From Castanea sativa (Eukaryota > Streptophyta > Magnoliopsida > Fagales > Fagaceae), in the NCBI RefSeq assembly GCF_040712315.1, contig NC_134018.1, positions 5,291,001 to 5,355,000 on the forward strand: DNA of 64,000 bases, given 5' to 3'. The notes beneath the pieces are model-generated. The model had not been told where the DNA came from, made no database searches, and saw nothing but the letters and a program-made list of their open reading frames with translations. Positions 22,649 through 33,423 of this stretch are shown piece by piece. The translations under genes and the position numbers were made by a program. Positions within the stretch are counted from its first letter, which is position 1. Each line of letters starts with the position of its first letter.

Positions 22649-22915
22649 TTCTTTATTTTTTCATCTCGGGAGAAAAATAGAATCTCGACTTAAAAAGACC
22701 CTTTTACCCTGCAGAATCTTGGCAATATTGTTGACAGAAATAACTTCTGAATCACCCATCGCGTGTTCCCGATGCTTCGGTATGCGAAACGCCCCCGAAT
22801 TGATTATTGGCGCTTCTATGTCCCCCACGTTTTATTAATATGACACATATCCAACGGTCGAGAGCGATTCCTGGGTTGAGGCAGGAATTCGCCCGCTTGA
22901 AAACACCTTCTGACA

Positions 22916-22923
22916 TATAAATA
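22916..22923 (+). promoter_or_regulatory. TATA box of the antisense gene, copy 1
   Basis: TATAAATA lies 280 bases upstream of the antisense gene's ATG, outside the LTR. It is perfectly conserved in copy 2 at 49976-49983. A CT-rich leader with 'ctctctctcgtctatcaa' follows about 80 bases downstream. Confidence 0.6.
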
Positions 22924-23195
22924 CTAATTTTCTTCAAAATTCTTCACACTACGTAAAACCTTATAACGTACCCGCCACACTTTTCATCTCCCCGTACTCT
23001 CTCTCTCGTCTATCAAGTACCCCGTCCGAGGTGACCGTGCTTTCTTCTTTTTTAAAAGTAAGTTCTTCAATACTCTTCCCCTCCTTATCAGCTTTTTGTT
23101 TCTTTTGTTTCTTTTCTTTCCCATCTTCTCTTTTTCACTGTGTCTTTCATCCTCGGCATAGTTAGTCTTCTCCACACCCCCTTTTTTCAAAAAGA

Positions 23196-25824
23196 ATGGG
23201 TAGATTTGCGTCCCTGGTGGATTCAAACGAAAAAATAGAGCAGTTTAAGGTTAAGTACAAAATTCCCTCGGATGTATCCATTAGGTACTGTAACGAGGAA
23301 GAGTATTATACAAAAAGAAAAACGGGGGAAGTTGTAATCCCGATGATTGCGTTCATCGAAGGGGGAATGAAAATCCCCATGGGAATCGTGACTAGGGATT
23401 ATCTTAGGGCCTTTAGATTGGCTCCCACCCAGTGTGCCCCAAATGTCTTTAGGATCCTAGGTTCCATAGATGCTTTAAATGAGAAGATGAACTTAGGGCT
23501 CACTCACCACGACGTGAACTGGGTTTATAACCTCCATCACCTAAGCAAAAAAGATGAATATTACCTAAAGTCTAGACACCCAGAAGTCAGGCTAATTCAA
23601 TGTCTGCCTGAATCAAATAAGGGCCTAAAAAATGACTTCCTGATCATATCAGGAAATTGGCACGACGGCCTCCCCTGTCCGACAAGGGAAGGGACTCCAG
23701 GTGAAGTTTCTTTTACATACTATTATCTTTCGTCTTTTTACTTACTCTTACCCATTTTTACTTGGATAACTCTGCAGATCCACACGTAGCGGATCGTCAT
23801 CCTAACCTTGTGGATTTCGGGCGGTTGGATAGGATCCTACAAGCCGAGATCTTCGTGCACACCGACGGCCAACTCCGTGCGGCTCATCTGATCCTCGGCT
23901 ACACTCCAATATCTAAAGCCTTTCGTGCGCCGAAGTGCGTGATTAAAGCCCGCGATCCTCGTCTTCCTCGGATTAGCGTTGCCGTGGAGGGTTTTTTTCA
24001 CCGGGGGGACTACCATTCCTCAAGGTACTTTGGTCACCCAACCAATCCAACCGCCACCATTCGTTCCAGCTTGGGATTCCCACAAGCTCCTCTCTCCACA
24101 AATTTAACCTCTCGGTGAAGCCGCATCTTCCTACCTTACCGTAAAGGAAGAAGAAGAAGAAGAAGAAGTTGAGGTACCAGCATTCGAGGACGAGTTTGAG
24201 GTTTTTAATCAACTCTACTCTCCGAAGATTCAACTTCCATCCTTGGCACTTCTACCCAAATCTCAAAGGTTATTACCGAAGAACTTGACGTTATGGGCAT
24301 TCAACGAAAGATTAAGCCCAAATTCAAAGATGTCCTTGAGGGCGCTGACAAGGACCCTAGAGTCCAAGAACCTCCAAAAGAGGTGCGCCCTCGGACTCAA
24401 GAAAAGGGTGCTGACAAACGCCCTGAAGCTAGGCTTCCTCCTCCTCCTCCATCCTCCCAAATTCAACGCACCAACATAGCTGATCTCAAAAGAAAAAGGG
24501 ATCAGCCAAAAGGGAAGGAAGTTGTGGAGGTAGGAAAGGGTTCTGTTTCCAAGGAGCCCGAGGTGGAAAAGGGTGCAAAGCAGGCCCGCACCATACAGAC
24601 TAGGTCGGAAAGAAGAACCGACCAACAGGCGGCCTTACGCGCCCCTGTATGGCTTCCTGACCTTTCTATGGATGACGAGGTCATTACCGTGGATGCGTCC
24701 ATTAGAAATTCCGATGAAGGGACAGCAGCATGCGTCGCAGATGCTTTGGAGCAGGCACTGTTACTCCCCGAGGATATGATTGAGCTGAGAAAGAAAAGGG
24801 ACCACACCGTCTTCATGACTTTGAAGAAGGAACTTGCAATGGTGAGTTTTCTCTAAAACCTTGACTTTTATTTTTATTTCCTATATATATATCTATATGT
24901 CTAAGTTTTATATGTTTTGTTCGTAGGCCGTTCAATCTGCCCACAGGGCAGAAGAGATTGCCATCAATTCCTACAAGTCTCTGAGGGCCGAGGAGTCCAG
25001 GCGTGAAACTGCTCAAAAGATCTCGGACCTTCATAAGAAGAAACTGCAGGAGGTCACAAAGAAAATTGGCTAAGGCCGAGAGTGCTAAGGCGGGTTTAGA
25101 GGCCTGATCCGAAAACGACGACTAAACAGCCGAGGATCAGTGCCTAATGCTTCGCCAAGCTGAGGATAACCTCTTAGCAGCACGAAGGCTTGTAGAGGAC
25201 CTTAAGAAAGATCTGAACGAGTCTGAGAAGGCCAAAGAGGAAGCCATCAAGGGCAAAGAAGAAGCCATTGAGGAGAAGAAAAAGGCTGAGAAAGCAAAAG
25301 AAGAGGCCGAGAACTCGAGGGACCAAGCCGAACAAGACGGTTATGATATAGGCGTGAAGGAGGTCACTGAAACCTTCAAGGCTCAGGTTCCCGAGGTATG
25401 TAGGCACTACTGCCTCCAAGTGTGGAATGAGGCACTTTCCCAAGCTGGGGTTGATGCCTCTTCCACTCTTTGGAAAGTAGAGAGTGTCTACTATCCTCCT
25501 GCAATTCGCGCTTCTTCCATTCCTGATGCTGCACAAGAAGCTGCCCAGGGATCATCCGAGGATAAGGGGGGTGATTTGGCTGAAGACTCAACTCTTCCTG
25601 AAGTTGCCCCTGAACAACTTGACCCTGCAGAAGAAAAGGCACTTGAAGACGTACTGCCTTCAAGTGATCTTCGGGAATCTTCAAATGATGAGTTGGGTGA
25701 TCAAGCTAACCCAATAACCTTGGTAGATGATCCAAAAGGCAAAGGAATTGCCGTTGAGTCCTTGGCTCAGCTTCCATCTCCTCAAGACCCCAAAGGCCCT
25801 CTGAAGATTAAGCTGAAACAGTGA
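23196..25824 (+). CDS. Antisense spliced ORF in gypsy copy 1 ('putative gypsy type transposon' family)
   Basis: Opposite in strand to gag-pol. Exon 1 is 23196-23700; intron 1 is 23701-23777 (gtgaag...ctgcag); exon 2 runs to 24841; intron 2 is 24842-24926 (gtgagt...tcgtag); exon 3 ends at TGA 25822-25824. Splicing intron 1 joins G+AT to encode Asp and restores the frame into 'DPHVADRHPN'. Exon 1 holds a globular domain with 'LAPTQCAPNVFRILGSID', resembling the Pfam family called putative gypsy type transposon. Exon 2 begins with 'LRAAHLILGYTPIS', then a low-complexity basic and acidic region. Exon 3 holds a long Lys/Glu coiled coil ('KAKEEAIKGKEEAIEEKKK') and a conserved 'VWNEALSQAGVDASSTLW' segment. 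Stops near 24116 and 25070-25125 break the frame as sequenced; they may be sequencing errors. The function is unknown. It is not needed for known retrotransposition steps. Confidence 0.75.
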
Positions 25825-26224
25825 CTTGCTTGTTGTCTTTCCTTTCTTTATTTTTAATTTATTTTGTCTCTAAGTGTAATACCTAAGTATAGGTGCAAAA
25901 AGTACTATTTTGGAATTTAATATAAGAATGAATGTTGTTTTTAGATGATTCTTATATATATATATATATATTTTTTTTTTGTTTTATGTTGATCATATCA
26001 TTCCATAAATATCATCTTTTTGTCTTTTACCAAAGTTATTAGCAACAACTTGAATTGAAATTGATACTCCAGGAAGGCTTAATTATGCCGGGAACTGCAT
26101 TAAGTGATGCATTTTGAGTATTTGATTCTTCATTTTGGATCTCTAGTTTGAACTATGTAAAGATAAGACATATGGTTTATGCAAATATCTGATGTTTTTG
26201 ACAAAAAAGAAAAGAAGTATTAAT

Positions 26225-27215
26225 TTTTCCCAAGTGAATGATCCGAGGATCCAGGCATACCAAGCTTCAGCTTGGTACTTAGATAAATAAATTCGAAATG
26301 TTAATTTTCCCAAAGTAGATGATCCGAAGATGCAGCCATAACTTAGGTTCTGTTTAACACTTAGTAAAGAGTATCAATTTAGACGAGGTATGTGGTCCGA
26401 GGATCCAGGCATACTAAGTTTCAGCTTGATACTTAGACGAATAAATTTAAAATGTTAATTTTCCCAAAGTAGATGATCCGAGGACCAGACGTACTTAGGT
26501 TCTGTTTAACACTTTAGTAAAGAGTATCAATTTAGACGAGGTATGTGGTCCGAGGATCCAGGCATACCAAGCTTCAGCTTGATACTTAGACGAATAAATT
26601 TAAAATGTTAATTTTCCCAAAGTAGATGATCCGAGGACCAGACGTAACTTAGGTTCTGTTTAACACTTTAGTAAAGAGTATCAATTTAGACGAGGTATGT
26701 GGTCCGAGGATCCAAGCATACCAAGTTTCAGCTTGATACTTAGACGAATAAATTTAAAATGTTAATTTTCCCAAAGTAGATGATCCGAGGACCAGACGTA
26801 ACTTAGGTTCTGTTTAACACTTTAGTAAAGAGTATCAATTTAGACGAGGCATGTGGTCCGAGGATCCAAGCATACCAAGTTTCAGCTTGATACTTAGACG
26901 AATAAATTTAAAATGTTAATTTTCCCAAAGTAGATGATCCGAGGACCAGACGTAACTTAGGTTCTGTTTAACACTTTAGTAAAGAGTATCAATTTAGACG
27001 AGGTATGTGGTCCGAGGATCCAGGCATACCAAGTTTCAGCTTGATACTTAGACGAATAAATTTAAAATGTTAATTTTCCCAAAGTAGATGATCCAAGGAC
27101 CAGACGTAACTTAGGTTCTGTTTAACACTTTAGTAAAGAGTATCAATTTAGACGAGGTATGTGGTCCGAGGATCCAGGCATACCAAGTTTCAGCTTGATA
27201 CTTAGATGAATGAAG
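26225..27215. repeat. Tandem array, 154-bp unit, about 6.5 copies
   Basis: Unit starts can be tracked at gacgagg: 26382, 26535, 26689, 26843, 26997 and 27151, spacing 153-154 bases. Each unit has two CCGAGGA boxes ('tggtccgaggatcc' and 'gatgatccgaggacc'). The array lies between integrase and the antisense gene, the 3'-UTR position where Tat-lineage elements are known to carry tandem repeats that can seed satellites. Confidence 0.95.
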
Positions 27216-27299
27216 ATAACGAATATAACGTAGTTTACAACAAAGAACGGCCGAAGTGCCTTTTATTTAGTAATAGTACCTTCGTAGATTATTTACATT

Positions 27300-28510
27300 C
27301 TAGGGACGTTGTACAACATTTTCGTCCAAATCTTCCAGATTGTAGGCCCCTATTCCTGCGACCGAAGTAATACGGTAAGGTCCTTCCCAGTTGGGCCCCA
27401 ATTTTCCCCACGCAGGATTCTTCATCGTGCCCAAAACTTTCCTTAATACTAAGTCACCTGGTCCAAGAGGTCGAAGTTTCACATGAGAATCATATCCCCA
27501 TCCCTCGAGCTTATGTTGATAATAAGCTAGTTGAACCATGGCGCTTTCTCGCCGTTCCTCAACTAAGTCTAAGTTTCTCATTAATAGATCATCATTGCTA
27601 TCCGAAATAAAGGAGTTTTTCTTCAGGTCGGGAACCCGCTTTCTAAGGGGATTACTCGCCTCGGCTCCATAAGTCATGGTGAAGGGTGTTTCACCCGTGG
27701 ATCTTCGTGGTGTAGTTCTATACGTCCACAAGACATGTGGCAGTTCTTCCACCCACCTCCCCTTGGCGTCACCCAACCTCTTTTTGAGTCCACTCACTAT
27801 TACTTTGTCACGCCTCGGCTTGCCCATTTCCTTGGGGATAAGCCGAAGTGGAATATCATTCGTAATGCCCAGCATCACAAAGAAGATTTCCGAAAGGCTT
27901 TGCTATCAAATTGTAAACCGTTATCCGAAATGAGAGTACGAGGGATGCCAAACCTGGTAACGATATTCTTCCATACAAACTTTTTTGCTTCCGTGTCTCG
28001 ATGTTTGATAATGGCTCAGCTTCAACCCATTTGGTGAAGTAACCCGTTCCCACGAGAAGCCACCGTCCGTTTCCCGTTGCTTCGGGGAAGGGTCCAACAA
28101 TGTCCAAGCCCCATTGGGCAAAAGGCCATGGGCTAGATAGAGGATTCAGGACTCCACCTCGGTTGATGTATATTTGGAGCGAACCTTTGACATTGGTCAC
28201 ATTTCTTTGCATAATCTTGCGCTTCTCTCTCGCATATTTGGCCACCAATAGCCCCGAGTAAGGGCCCCGTGAGCTAAAGACCTTCCTCCTGTGTGACTTC
28301 CGCAAATCCCTTCGTGTAACTCTTCCAAAAGTAGCTCCGTTGCCTCGGGGTGGATGCATAGCAAATATGGTCCGAAAAGGAACGTTTGTACAATTTTTGG
28401 TCCCTGGATAACCGAAAACGAGTGGCTTTTCTGCGAACCTTATCTCGCTTCGGCTTTTCTCCAGTAGGATGTCATTTCGAGAAATGTTACAATTTGATCC
28501 ATCCAACTAG
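27300..28510 (-). pseudogene. Integrase of gypsy copy 1
   Basis: The C-terminal part of Pol, in two overlapping minus-strand frames. It has remnants of the HHCC zinc-binding region ('RRDLRKSHRRK'), then the catalytic core: first Asp in 'QWGLDIVGPFPEA', second Asp region near 'SFRITVYNLIAKPF' (shifted frame), and the downstream '[20 protein letters not shown]'. The last part has 'LGPGDLVLRKVLGT' and 'NWEGPYRITSVAGIGAYNL' typical of the Ty3 integrase C-terminus. It ends at 27300, directly before the tandem array. Frameshifts separate the pieces. Confidence 0.85.
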
Positions 28511-29560
28511 GCCCCGTCCTAATTTGAAGAATTTGAGTGGAGTTACCATCCGTCCCTGGGTTTCAACAGTATCTTCAACGAGGATAACTCGTGGTAGACT
28601 TTGTGCCGAGGACGTCGCGAGCGTGGCTAATGAGTCGGCATGGGTATTGCCACATCCGGATACAAGCAATAGTAGAAAAGACTCAAATTTAGATTGCATA
28701 TACTGACCTGGGTTAGGTATTCTCGCATTCCCCGGAATCCCTTGCTTCTAGCTTCCCTTCTACTTGGCCTACCACCAATAGTGAATCCGAGAACATCCGC
28801 ACCGTCTTTTCCTCCCATTTTATGAACCATGTTCATCCCCGCGAGGACGGCTTCATACTCGCTTCGTTGTTGGTGGCCGAGAATCCCAATCTCAAAGATT
28901 TTTCAAAAGTTATTCCCTCTCGGGGATATTAAAACTAGTCCGATACCCGATCCCCTCTCGATTTGCGCTCCATCAACATGGACTTTCCATAATGGAGGCC
29001 CTTCACACGAAATCATGCCTACCGATTTTTTACCCATGCCTTCTTGATAGTCTTCTAACGAAGGCTCAGCAAATTCCGCCACAAGGTCCGCGATGACTCG
29101 TCCCTTTATAGAGGTGCGAGGCATATACTTGATATCGAAAGCTCCTAGGACAATTCCCCATTTGGCAATTCTTCCCATATAATCTGCACTTCGGCAGAAT
29201 TGATTTAAGAGGGAGTTGTGTAAGAACAACAACCGTATGAGACCGGAAGTAATGGAGAAGTCTTCGTGTAGCATGTACCACCGCCAAGATAGCTTTTTCT
29301 AGTGGCAAATAACTCGCTCGGCCTCATGCAGATTTGCTTACATAATAAACCGGTCTCGGATGTTATTGTCATCTCGGATAAGAACCAAACTAACAGCATG
29401 GTTAGCCACATCGCAATATATGCAAACGAATCTCATCAACCTCCGGTCGAGACATACCGGTGGTCGCGAGAGATATTCTTTTAGCCGTTGGAAAGCTACT
29501 ACGCACTCCTCGGTCCATTCAAAACCCTTCCATTTATTTAATAATTGAAAGAAAGGCTCG
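28511..29560 (-). pseudogene. RNase H region with a second RNase H-like domain, copy 1
   Basis: The upstream piece (about 29030-29410) has 'LGAFDIKYMPRTSIKG' and 'VIADLVAEFAEPS', the Ty3-type RNase H tail and tether. It is followed at about 28903-28990 by 'PLWKVHVDGAQIERGSG' with 'GIGLVLISPRG', the start of a second, archaeal-type RNase H domain. That extra domain is a known mark of Tat-lineage gypsy elements. Multiple frame changes interrupt it. Confidence 0.75.
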
Positions 29561-30520
29561 CATCGTCCGCGGACCGAGATATAAATCGGTTGAGAGCAGC
29601 ACGATCATACCCGTTAGCCTTTGCACTTCTTTAGGATTCCGAGGTGGGTGTAAGCCGCTTTATTGCCTTTACCCGAGCAGGATTCACTTCAATTCCCCGA
29701 GTCACCATATATCCTAGAAACTTGCCCGATCCCACACCGAAAGAGCATTTAGAGGCATTCGAGCCGCAATTTATACTCTCTTAGCTTCGAAAAGTGTTGC
29801 TCGATCTTCCAGATGCGCGTAGAACTTCTTTACTCTTTACCACCATGTCGTCCACGTATACCTCAATAGTTTTTCCTAGCCGTGCCTCAAACATCCTCGT
29901 CATCATCCTTTGGTAGGTAGCCCTGCGTTTTTCAAACCAAAAGGCATTACCTTATAATGATAATTTCCCGTAGGAGTGACGAATGCGCTCTTCTCCGGGT
30001 CCTCAACGGCTAAAGGTATCTGGTGATAACCTTGGAATGCATCAAGAAAACTCATCCGAGGATGTCCAAGAGCGTCAACCAATTGATCAATCCGAGGCAT
30101 CGGGAATGAGTCCTTTGGGCAAGCTTTGTTTAAATCCGTGAAGTCTACACAAACTCTCCACTTCCCATTCTTCTTTTTCACCACCACCGTATGGGCTAAC
30201 CATTCAGATAAAACACTTCTTTGATAGCCCCCGCCTTCGAGTTCGAGCACTTCCTCTTTACGGCTTCGGAATGTTCTTTTGAGGACCTCCGAGGTGGTTG
30301 CCTCCTCGGCACCGCTGTTGGATTGACCCTTAAATGATGACATATGAAGTTCGATCAACCCTGTGGGCCTCATACGCGTTCCAAGCAAATACATCCATAT
30401 TTTTCTTTAAAAATAAAATCAGCTCGTCTTCTTCCCGCGCAATTGAACTCCAACCTGGAAGAACTTTTCAGGATCATTGTCTATGATAATTTTCTCCAAT
30501 TCTTCACATACTGCTTCATC
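29561..30520 (-). pseudogene. Reverse transcriptase of gypsy copy 1
   Basis: The open piece 29903-30394 carries RT blocks 'KKNGKWRVCVDFTDLNKAC', 'PKDSFPMPRIDQLVDALG' and 'MSFLDAFQGYHQIPLAVED', ending 'YHYKVMPFGLKNAG'. The catalytic YVDD lies just beyond a frameshift at 29847-29858. The fingers/palm order is normal. Relics of the palm and thumb continue to about 29560. Confidence 0.9.
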
Positions 30521-30528
30521 TACCTCGG

Positions 30529-31078
30529 CTATGGGAAGAGACTTTGATTGCTATGTTTCACCGTTAGCCGAGGCCGGGGAATTCGGTCCTGTCGACGTTG
30601 CACTGCGTACCCGTGACACACCGTCGAGCCACGACATCGACTCCCAAGTAACTCCACCACCTGGTCTCCAGAATGAAACTTGATTTTGACATGCAAGGTT
30701 GAGGAAACAGCCCCTAACGCATGCAGCCAAGGTCTCGCCATAATAGCCGTATAGGGAGAATAAGAATCGACCACGATGAAATCTACGTCTACCACCTCCG
30801 ATTCGATTGCACAGTGGAGCTAACTGCCCTTTGGAACGACAGCTCTCCCTTCGAAGCTTATCAAGGGTGAGCCATATGGCATAAGATCTTCAACTTTTAA
30901 CTTCAAGCCTCTAAACAGGTCGGGGTACATGATACCCGCACCACTACCTTGACCAACCATTACCCTCTTTACATCATAGTTTCCTATCCCGAGGGTTACC
31001 ACTAAGGCATCATCACGAGGCTTGGATGGTCCCCATCTTGTCCTCTTCAGAGAAACTTAGGGCGAGTGACACTTGCCT
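30529..31078 (-). pseudogene. Aspartic protease region of gypsy copy 1, active-site Asp lost
   Basis: Contains 'YDVKRVMVGQGSGAG' where copy 2 reads 'YDVKRVMVDQGSGAY'. The Asp of the D-x-G catalytic motif is Gly here (GGT, 30952-30954). Downstream is 'VDFIVVDSYSPYTAIMARPW', the conserved C-terminal protease segment. The change would inactivate the protease if it is real. Confidence 0.75.
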
Positions 31079-31393
31079 TAATCCTCTTTGGCCGATCCCG
31101 TGACTCCTCGGCCAATGTTCGAGCAACTCGACATTACCCTGAAAGGAGCCGAGCCATCTGACTGTGTGCTTGCAAAAATGACATTGATAGTACCTAGAGG
31201 TGGTCCGGATGAAGGACCGTCGTGGTTTGCCATTCCCCGATTGGTTTCCCCGCCCGTTGGGTTGGTACAGACCGCTTCAGGCCTTTCCCTCTTTAACCAA
31301 GCTTGTTCCGAATGATTCCACAAAGTGCGACAATCCCTCGGTGGCATGACCTCTCTCCCGGTGATAATGGCAAAGTGAGATTTTGGTCGCGTC

Positions 31394-32566
31394 TCAAAGG
31401 GTCCCCCGCCATCTTATTTGGCCATTTAAAAAAGGCTCATGCCTTATTTTCTCCAACAGGCTGCCGCACCGGCTCCCGAAGACGGTGTTGACCACTTGTG
31501 GGGGTATGTGACCAGCCTGCCTGGAAAAATCCCGCGCAGGCCTATTGTTGTTGTATCGGTCCGACCTGAAATCCCTCCTTTCTTGTGGGATAACCTTCGC
31601 CTTGCCCTTTCCCTGCTGCTGATCTTCCTCAACCCTTTTATACTCGTAGATACGATCCATCAGACGTACGCTTCGATGTTTCTTCGTTAAGGATTTCCTC
31701 AAGTCATGCTCCGTTGGTAGGCCGACCTTGAAGGTCCTTATTGCTACATCGTCAAAGTCTCCGTCAATTTCGTTGAACATTTCCCAATACCGATCCGAAT
31801 ATGTTTTCAGGGTTTCCCCTTCCCTCATGGCCATGGATAATAAAGAATCCAATGGACGAGGAACTCTACTGCACGTGATGAAGCGAGAACCAAATGCCCT
31901 AGTAAGCTCTTTGAAAGAATCAATGGAGCCTGCCCTTAAGCCGTCAAACCATCTCATGGCTACGAGCCCTAGGCTAGAAGGAAAAATCTTGCATAACAAA
32001 GTTTCGTTCCTGGAATGCACTGCCATTCTCTGGCTGAAATGGCTTACGTGCTCCACAGGATCCGTCCGACCATTGTAAAGAGTGAAGGCCGGTTGTGTGA
32101 AGCGCCGAGGTAACCTCCCTTCTTCCAATCTGCGCACGAAGGGTGACCTGGAGATTTGGTGTAACGCCCTTCCCATTGCGTCATTTCCTAAGCCCCTAGG
32201 GGGGTAGTCTCTGCCACGCCTTCCATGCAGATTGTCTTCCTTGGGAGAGACATATTCACCTGGGGGAGTTCTGGATCTCCGCCCGTAATTGTCATCCTCG
32301 GATCCCTCCGAAGAGGGGTCAGAGACCGGAGGAGTTCTCCTTCTCCTCCCGTGACGCAATCTCCTCCTTAGGCCGTCAATCTCTCGCATGGCCCGGCATT
32401 TCTTTCGTAAGGAACTGCTTCCTCCTTGCGAATGACTTGCACTTCTGATGGTGTGTGTAGTATGTATACTTCCTTCTCGGTTCTCTCCATGATCAGGATG
32501 CAAGGAGTGATCTTCACGCTGGGAGCCCACGGACTCCGCGCTGCGTTGTGGTTCTGATCCTACCAT
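31394..32566 (-). CDS. Gag of gypsy copy 1
   Basis: Intact 390-aa frame starting at the ATG at 32566, 50 bases inside the 5' LTR. It has a charged N-terminus (about 1-110) with Arg-rich 'GLRRRLRHGRRRRTPP', then a retrotransposon Gag domain (about 130-290). That domain includes 'LYNGRTDPVEHVSHFSQRM', 'FPSSLGLVAMRWFDGL' and 'FGSRFITCSRVPRPLDSLL'. A CCHC knuckle would be expected downstream but the frame shifts near 31400. Similar fragments continue at 31078-31347. It forms the virus-like particle and binds the genomic RNA in this family. Confidence 0.85.
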   Translation of the reverse strand: MVGSEPQRSAESVGSQREDHSLHPDHGENREGSIHTTHTIRSASHSQGGSSSLRKKCRAMREIDGLRRRLRHGRRRRTPPVSDPSSEGSEDDNYGRRSRTPPGEYVSPKEDNLHGRRGRDYPPRGLGNDAMGRALHQISRSPFVRRLEEGRLPRRFTQPAFTLYNGRTDPVEHVSHFSQRMAVHSRNETLLCKIFPSSLGLVAMRWFDGLRAGSIDSFKELTRAFGSRFITCSRVPRPLDSLLSMAMREGETLKTYSDRYWEMFNEIDGDFDDVAIRTFKVGLPTEHDLRKSLTKKHRSVRLMDRIYEYKRVEEDQQQGKGKAKVIPQERRDFRSDRYNNNRPARDFSRQAGHIPPQVVNTVFGSRCGSLLEKIRHEPFLNGQIRWRGTL

Positions 32567-32596
32567 GATGTCCTAAACTTCCCTAAAGACTAAATT

Positions 32597-32612
32597 CCCA
32601 CAGACGACGCCA
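32597..32612 (-). promoter_or_regulatory. Primer-binding site of gypsy copy 1
   Basis: The minus strand reads TGGCGTCGTCTGTGGG, two bases inside the 5' LTR. Copy 2 has TGGCGCCGTCCGTGGG. The first nine bases of copy 2 fit the 3' end of tRNA-Asp; the remainder does not, so the tRNA is uncertain. Confidence 0.65.
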
Positions 32613-32614
32613 AT

Positions 32615-33418
32615 TGTAAGGACACAATTCAAATTCCCAAACCACGACTGGGAGAAAGATGGGCTTGAAAGGCCTTTCTGCACAATGAATTTGTAGAGGA
32701 TGGGTTTGTAATTTAGATTTCAAGGATGGTTTAGACAATTACAAAAAGAACGGGCTTTGGGCCCAATGGAACAAAACAAAGAATCGTTTGCAAAGAGTAA
32801 GACTGAGAAATCGTCCTCGGATTGTTTCCGAGGATGGTTTATAATATTTCTCAAGTTTGGATACAAGTGTTGATTATCATTTACTATTGACTCTATCTCT
32901 TCTCCTCCTTCAAGTCCCCCTTTCTTCGTATGCCTTCCCTCCTATTTATATCCTTTTCTTTCCCTTCATCACCTTCCACTTTCTGGTTGCCATCTTCATT
33001 TTTGGATACTTGTCCCATCCATTCTTCCCTAAAGCCCGCTGGGATTAGGGACCAAGTTTCAAGCTTTATGCTCAGGTCCCATCCTTCCATCTATACAGTC
33101 AGCGTATCAATTTACAGAGCTTTTAATGTATGGGCGGTGGTAGCAGCTTTATTTTTAGACATTCCACCGTTCTTTCTATCGTCCTCCACGTATACTATGT
33201 ATCCCCATAATTGTAGGACTCTTTATAATATAACCCAGGGATACTAAACTTCTCTTCCTATGTCCTCGGCCTAGTAATCCGAGGACAAATCTACTCCTCG
33301 GACGTATTTGGATATTTAAATAGTCCACGATCATTCTGATGTCTTCGGATTTGGGTTTCCAGCCCAAAATACTTCGTTGGGCCGTCCTTCATATACTATT
33401 GGGCCCAATACCCCTACA
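32615..33418 (-). repeat. Gypsy copy 1, 5' LTR (right)
   Basis: An 804-base LTR, nearly identical to 21835-22634. It carries hairpins TCCTCGGA/TCCGAGGA (about 32815-32834) and TGTCCTCGG/CCGAGGACA (about 33261-33287). Confidence 0.95.
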
Positions 33419-33423
33419 GTAGG

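Larger units (their letters stand above)
21835..33418 (-). mobile_element. Full-length Ty3/gypsy element, Tat/Retand type, copy 1
   Basis: An 11584-bp element with LTRs at 21835-22634 and 32615-33418 and a perfect 5-bp TSD gtagg at 21830-21834 and 33419-33423. Minus-strand order is 5' LTR (right), PBS, gag, protease, RT, RNase H, second RNase H, integrase, a 154-bp tandem array, an antisense spliced gene, polypurine tract and 3' LTR (left). The LTRs differ at only about ten places, so the insertion is fairly recent. The extra RNase H, the 3' tandem array and the antisense ORF are features reported for the Tat/Retand lineage. Pol is broken by frameshifts as sequenced. Confidence 0.95.

Noticed and set aside
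26225..27215. CRISPR-like regular repeats
   Set aside because: The units are 154 bases with no unique spacers, in a plant retrotransposon 3' region. They form an ordinary tandem array.
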